Part shown: positions 60,538-64,000 of the stretch, piece after piece
Position numbering within the stretch: the first letter of the stretch is position 1
How the letters are laid out: each line of letters starts with the position of its first letter
DNA from: Candidatus Thiodiazotropha sp. (ex Epidulcina cf. delphinae)
GTDB taxonomy: Bacteria; Pseudomonadota; Gammaproteobacteria; Chromatiales; Chromatiaceae
Direction: 5' to 3'
Assembly: GCA_025656455.1 (NCBI GenBank)
Contig: JAHXHS010000027.1
Coordinates: forward strand, 1 to 64,000
Length of the DNA: 64,000 nt
Made by a program: the position numbers and the translations under genes
Notes under the pieces: generated by a model
What the model was told of the DNA's origin: nothing
The model's input: only the letters and a program-made list of their open reading frames with translations
Databases searched by the model: none

Positions 60538-63500
60538 TTAAGGCGCCACCACTTCATCAGCACCGATATCCGAAGCCCCGGTGGGACGCGGACGGGGATC
60601 GTCATCGATATCCACGCTTAAGCGACCGCTTAACGGAGTGGTTCCACCGGCATCGACCGCTGCAGAGAGGGCATCCAGGTGGTAGTCGAAGAGGCTGGCG
60701 CCTGCGGTGCCCGGCTCAACCAAGGTCAGCGGGCCATAGGCCACCTGTAGGAAATTGCCGCCCTCGTCAAAGGCTCCCGCCGTCTGCAGCACCTTGAATT
60801 CCGGGAACAACAGGGTGGATTCGCGGCTGGTGTTGAAATAGCCGTTAACAAAACCCGGATCACCGGTGATAAAGGTGTTGCTGCTGTGATAGGGCGTTCC
60901 CGCCAACAGCAGGGAGCGACGCGGATTGAGCAGATCGCCGGTGACTACGATACCGTTCAGCACTGCCAGGTCGGATGAGTAGTCGTCCACGTCTACCTGG
61001 GCCACATCGCAAGTCGGATCGTTGAGCGGGTCGATCGGCGTCAGACACGTGGCCGGCACCAAGCCATTCTCGATCACCGGCGTGGCGGGATCGTCATAGT
61101 TGGTCCAGAAGAAAGAGCGATTGTGGTAGACGATGGTGTCGCGCAGCACCGGATCGGAAAAGATCGAGCCTTGCGGGCGGTTGCCGAACACATCCTCATC
61201 GACGAACACTTCACCGTTATCCTCATCCAGATTGAGCAACTGCGCCATCACGCCGCTATGAGTGCGGGAGACGATGCCGGCCGGTTGGGCCGTCGACTGG
61301 TTCGGCGAGTTGGGGACGAAGGCCTGAGAACCGGTCGCGGTGGCGTCGTTATTGGCCACCGTGTTGTTGCGGATAAACACCCTTGCGGCATCAGAGAGAG
61401 AGATACCGCCGCCGGCGACACCCGCCACGTTGTTATCGATCATATTGTTGTATATCCGGACATTGTACCAGCGGCCCCTCTTATCGGGATTCTGGCCGAT
61501 GTCCTGACCGTTCACACTCGCCACGCGAATCCCGCCGCCGTCACCGGCGCCCGCCAGGTTGCCGCGAATCAGGTTGGCGTCGATGATCACGGTGCCGCTA
61601 CCCGGCGAAAGCATCAGATCGGTTTCGGCTTCCGGGGTCAGCGCCAACTGGCCGCCGACAAAGACACCGCCGCCGGCCGGGGCGCTGCCGGGGGTCTGGC
61701 TGAAGGACTCATTGAAAATAATCTGGTTGTCCTCGATCCAGCCGCCGCGAGAGAGCCCTAGGTGAGCGATGCCGCCACCGTTGCCCGTGGTGAAGTTACC
61801 GCAGATCAGATTCTTTTTAACCCGGTAGGCATCGGCGCCCGCATGCAGGGAGATGCCACCGCCATCACCGAACAGTCCGCCATTCTTGACGATATGATTG
61901 TGGTGGATATTGATCCGGTCGTTGAATGCGTCGTCATATACCAGAGTGTCAACCTGCCGGTTGTCGTCGCCGTCCACATAGCTCGGATCCCTTTCATTGG
62001 CAATGGTGTGTGTGAGTTGTGCATGTCCCAGCCGAATACCGCCGCCGAAGAAACCGGCGTTCGCGGTCACTCTGTTGTTGGTAATATTGAGGAATTGGTT
62101 ATAACCATTGGCGACGATGCCGCCGCCGGTGCTGGCGCCGATGATGGTGAAACCGTCGATGCGGGCGCCACGATTGTGCAGACGGGCGAACCTGTTCAGG
62201 CCACGCCGCTTACCGGCGACAAAGATACCGGCGCCCTCTTCGGTCGGGAACACGGCCGCGCCCAGCGCACCCTGAACCGGGAATCCGAAAGGCGCGAACT
62301 CCTGTCCGGGCAATAGATCGACAAAGGTATTGTCCACCAGATGCTCAGCCAATTTGCGCCAATTGGCGATCTTCTCCGTCGGGGACTGTCTGGCGTTGAG
62401 GGTGACGGCGCCTGCGCCCCAGCCCTGCAGCCTGACCGGCTTCCACATGATCACCATCTCTTCGTAGATGCCCGGCGCCACCAGGATGAGGTCACCCGGC
62501 GCCACGCCGTCCTGACCCAACAACGGGTTGCCTATCGCCTCCTGTATCGAGTCGAAATCCCCCGGTACGGTCCAGACGTCGAAAAACTGACCGTTGGCGC
62601 GCACGCCCTTCTCGGTGCCGTTGTCATCCACACCCACCGTGAGGGTCACGCCAATGGGAGATTCCGCGCCATCGGTATCGGCATTGACCACCAGCAGCTG
62701 GTATTCACCGGCGGCCAGGCTGAGCGGCACTTCGGCGACGATCCGGTTGCTGTCGCTGTCCACCAGACGAGTCAGTTGGGCGCGGACACCGTTCACATCC
62801 TCTATCCATGCCTCGGCATTCACCGAGAAGCTGTAGTCACGGGTAATCGTCTTGTCGGCCAGATCGATACCGTCCCACTCCGGATTGGGCACCTGCACAC
62901 TGTTGCCCATGGCGTTGATTTCAATCACCTGCCCCGGCAGTGCGAAGGGTCCGATCAGGCTGCCCGGGCGTTTGACCGAAGCGATCATCGGTGTCGTGGA
63001 AGGACGTTCGCAATCCACCGGGAACTGCCCCGGACCGGCAAACGCGGCAATCGGCACCACCGGCGTATCCAGATAGGTGATAGTGCCCGGCATGTACTGG
63101 AAGGTGTAACAGAACTGGCTGTATTGCGGATCGAAGAAGGGATCGACGATCATTTCGGCCTGACCGTTATCGTCAATCCCGTCGTTATCGCTATCCAGCG
63201 CCGTCTGATAGGCTGGATTATGAATCGGGCCGGCGTCGTTCATGCAGGAGACCAGCATGTTCGGCGACATCCCGGAGGGGATGGGCAGGTTGGCGGTAGA
63301 GGTGGAAGGCACCATCAGGTTATAGCGACCATACTTGTCGGCATAGACCCGGTTTACCTGGTTGCCGTTCCAGTCATAGAAACCGACCGGCACATGAGGG
63401 GGCGCAAACTTCTCGCCGAAGGCCGGTGAGTTGGGATTGAACTCATTGGCCAGGTCATTGAGGATCATACCCGAGACATTGCCTGCCTTAGGCACATGGG

Positions 63501-64000
63501 TCATCAGGAAGAACTCTGCCGCGGCATTCTGACCGGCGGAGAGAGGCACCTGTTTACGATCGCATGAGGGACGCGTCTCGTTGGCAAACGGGGCATGGAC
63601 GCTATCGTCATTGAGCAGCGCGGTATCGACCAGGTTGCTGCCGTCGCCGGGATCGGTGCCGCTGCCATCCTTGGTGACCATGGAGAGATACTGCGGGACC
63701 AAGTGCGGCGCCCCGACACAACTGGCGGGAAAAGCCTGCAGCGAAGGGGTGTACTCATCGCCGAAATCGACGTTTTTATGTTGCTCCTCCAGTAACTCAT
63801 AACCAGGAGGGGTGGCGGTCTCGACAATGTAGTCACCGGGTAGCAGCCACTCATCCGGCAACCGCTGTATACCATCCGCTGTCGTACCCACGGCAGCGAT
63901 TCTCCCTGCATAGAAGCTGGTCAGATCGGCAGCGATATCAGCCGGTATGTGCGTCAGATCGTAGTTTTCGAAGGCAAAACCACCATCGAACACGCCGGGA
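60538..64000 (-). CDS. Right-handed parallel beta-helix protein, N-terminus beyond window
   Basis: The frame stays open to the window edge (first codons P-G-V-F-D-G-G), so the true start lies outside. More than 1150 residues are visible. First comes a carboxypeptidase-regulatory-like beta domain (VGFYDWNGNQVNRVYADKYG), then an IPT/TIG-like stretch, then a parallel beta-helix from about residue 470 (DFDSIQEAIGNPLLGQDGVA; RIDGFTIIGASTGGGIVANG; NNMIDNNVAGVAGGGISLSD) and a C-terminal GASDIGADE end common in polymorphic beta-helix proteins. It is surface-exposed or secreted. It leads the oxidase cluster, with a 128-base gap to the next gene. Confidence 0.85.
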   Translation of the reverse strand, partial: PGVFDGGFAFENYDLTHIPADIAADLTSFYAGRIAAVGTTADGIQRLPDEWLLPGDYIVETATPPGYELLEEQHKNVDFGDEYTPSLQAFPASCVGAPHLVPQYLSMVTKDGSGTDPGDGSNLVDTALLNDDSVHAPFANETRPSCDRKQVPLSAGQNAAAEFFLMTHVPKAGNVSGMILNDLANEFNPNSPAFGEKFAPPHVPVGFYDWNGNQVNRVYADKYGRYNLMVPSTSTANLPIPSGMSPNMLVSCMNDAGPIHNPAYQTALDSDNDGIDDNGQAEMIVDPFFDPQYSQFCYTFQYMPGTITYLDTPVVPIAAFAGPGQFPVDCERPSTTPMIASVKRPGSLIGPFALPGQVIEINAMGNSVQVPNPEWDGIDLADKTITRDYSFSVNAEAWIEDVNGVRAQLTRLVDSDSNRIVAEVPLSLAAGEYQLLVVNADTDGAESPIGVTLTVGVDDNGTEKGVRANGQFFDVWTVPGDFDSIQEAIGNPLLGQDGVAPGDLILVAPGIYEEMVIMWKPVRLQGWGAGAVTLNARQSPTEKIANWRKLAEHLVDNTFVDLLPGQEFAPFGFPVQGALGAAVFPTEEGAGIFVAGKRRGLNRFARLHNRGARIDGFTIIGASTGGGIVANGYNQFLNITNNRVTANAGFFGGGIRLGHAQLTHTIANERDPSYVDGDDNRQVDTLVYDDAFNDRINIHHNHIVKNGGLFGDGGGISLHAGADAYRVKKNLICGNFTTGNGGGIAHLGLSRGGWIEDNQIIFNESFSQTPGSAPAGGGVFVGGQLALTPEAETDLMLSPGSGTVIIDANLIRGNLAGAGDGGGIRVASVNGQDIGQNPDKRGRWYNVRIYNNMIDNNVAGVAGGGISLSDAARVFIRNNTVANNDATATGSQAFVPNSPNQSTAQPAGIVSRTHSGVMAQLLNLDEDNGEVFVDEDVFGNRPQGSIFSDPVLRDTIVYHNRSFFWTNYDDPATPVIENGLVPATCLTPIDPLNDPTCDVAQVDVDDYSSDLAVLNGIVVTGDLLNPRRSLLLAGTPYHSSNTFITGDPGFVNGYFNTSRESTLLFPEFKVLQTAGAFDEGGNFLQVAYGPLTLVEPGTAGASLFDYHLDALSAAVDAGGTTPLSGRLSVDIDDDPRPRPTGASDIGADEVVAP

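Overview
The window looks like chromosome from a sulfur-oxidising gammaproteobacterium, broadly Chromatiales or Sedimenticola/Thiodiazotropha-like. Support comes from a Gly/Tyr-rich sulfur-globule protein (19669-20019), a DsrE2-type sulfur-carrier protein (16699-17226), HypE, a gammaproteobacterial rluC/HAD/sppA block divergent from rne, and a type II secretion operon. The species assignment is inference; there is no rRNA or tRNA gene here to anchor it.

Layout. 74-2460: a YdjM-like membrane hydrolase, a TetR regulator and a PEP-CTERM protein, all on minus. 2898-13654 (plus): an envelope-maintenance operon of YjfI, a PspA/YjfJ protein, a small unknown protein, a YqiJ-like OB-fold membrane protein, a YqiK-like flotillin, a 1757-residue DUF3686/AAA ATPase and an M50 metallopeptidase whose 5' end is split by a palindromic element. 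14049-16291 (minus): a copper-handling set (CopL-like, cytochrome c lipoprotein, DUF411, DUF4399) carrying a second copy of that element. 16431-21379: a TetR remnant, DsrE2, a PLP enzyme, the sulfur-globule protein, hypE and an autotransporter remnant. 21612-24301 (minus): sppA, a HAD phosphatase and rluC, divergent from rne (24850-27522).

27623-38125 (minus) is a tightly overlapping operon gspD-E-F-H-I-J-K-L-M-N followed by a low-molecular-weight tyrosine phosphatase. gspG and a classical gspC are absent from it. A subtilisin with Calx-beta domains (39171-42056) is a plausible secretion substrate. 42093-46766 is an accessory island: VapBC, a DUF262/HEPN pair, an orphan Tae4-type amidase with a putative lipoprotein immunity protein, and a GNAT acetyltransferase.

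47196 to the right edge (minus) is one long co-directional cluster. It encodes a parallel beta-helix protein (N-terminus outside the window), three cupredoxin/multicopper-oxidase-like exported proteins, a small anchored protein, a seven-repeat Calx-beta protein with a Gly-rich C-terminal anchor, a SCO copper chaperone, a cytochrome c/periplasmic-binding-protein fusion and a histidine kinase with a degenerate ATP-binding domain. I read it as an extracytoplasmic copper-dependent oxidase system, possibly a split relative of MnxG/MofA-type oxidases.

The most unusual DNA-level signal is a set of non-coding palindromic elements. Two copies of a 284-287 bp element (12753-13039, 15037-15320) fold as an outer stem enclosing two hairpin arms, and about ten stem positions differ between the copies with matching changes on the opposite arm. 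Both appear inserted into genes, whose frames can be restored on paper. A separate group of CTAG-bounded palindromic modules (17237-17630, 38438-39018, 46935-47202) has the same three-arm plan in its best example. Two of the three loci abut the TAG stop codon of a neighbouring gene.
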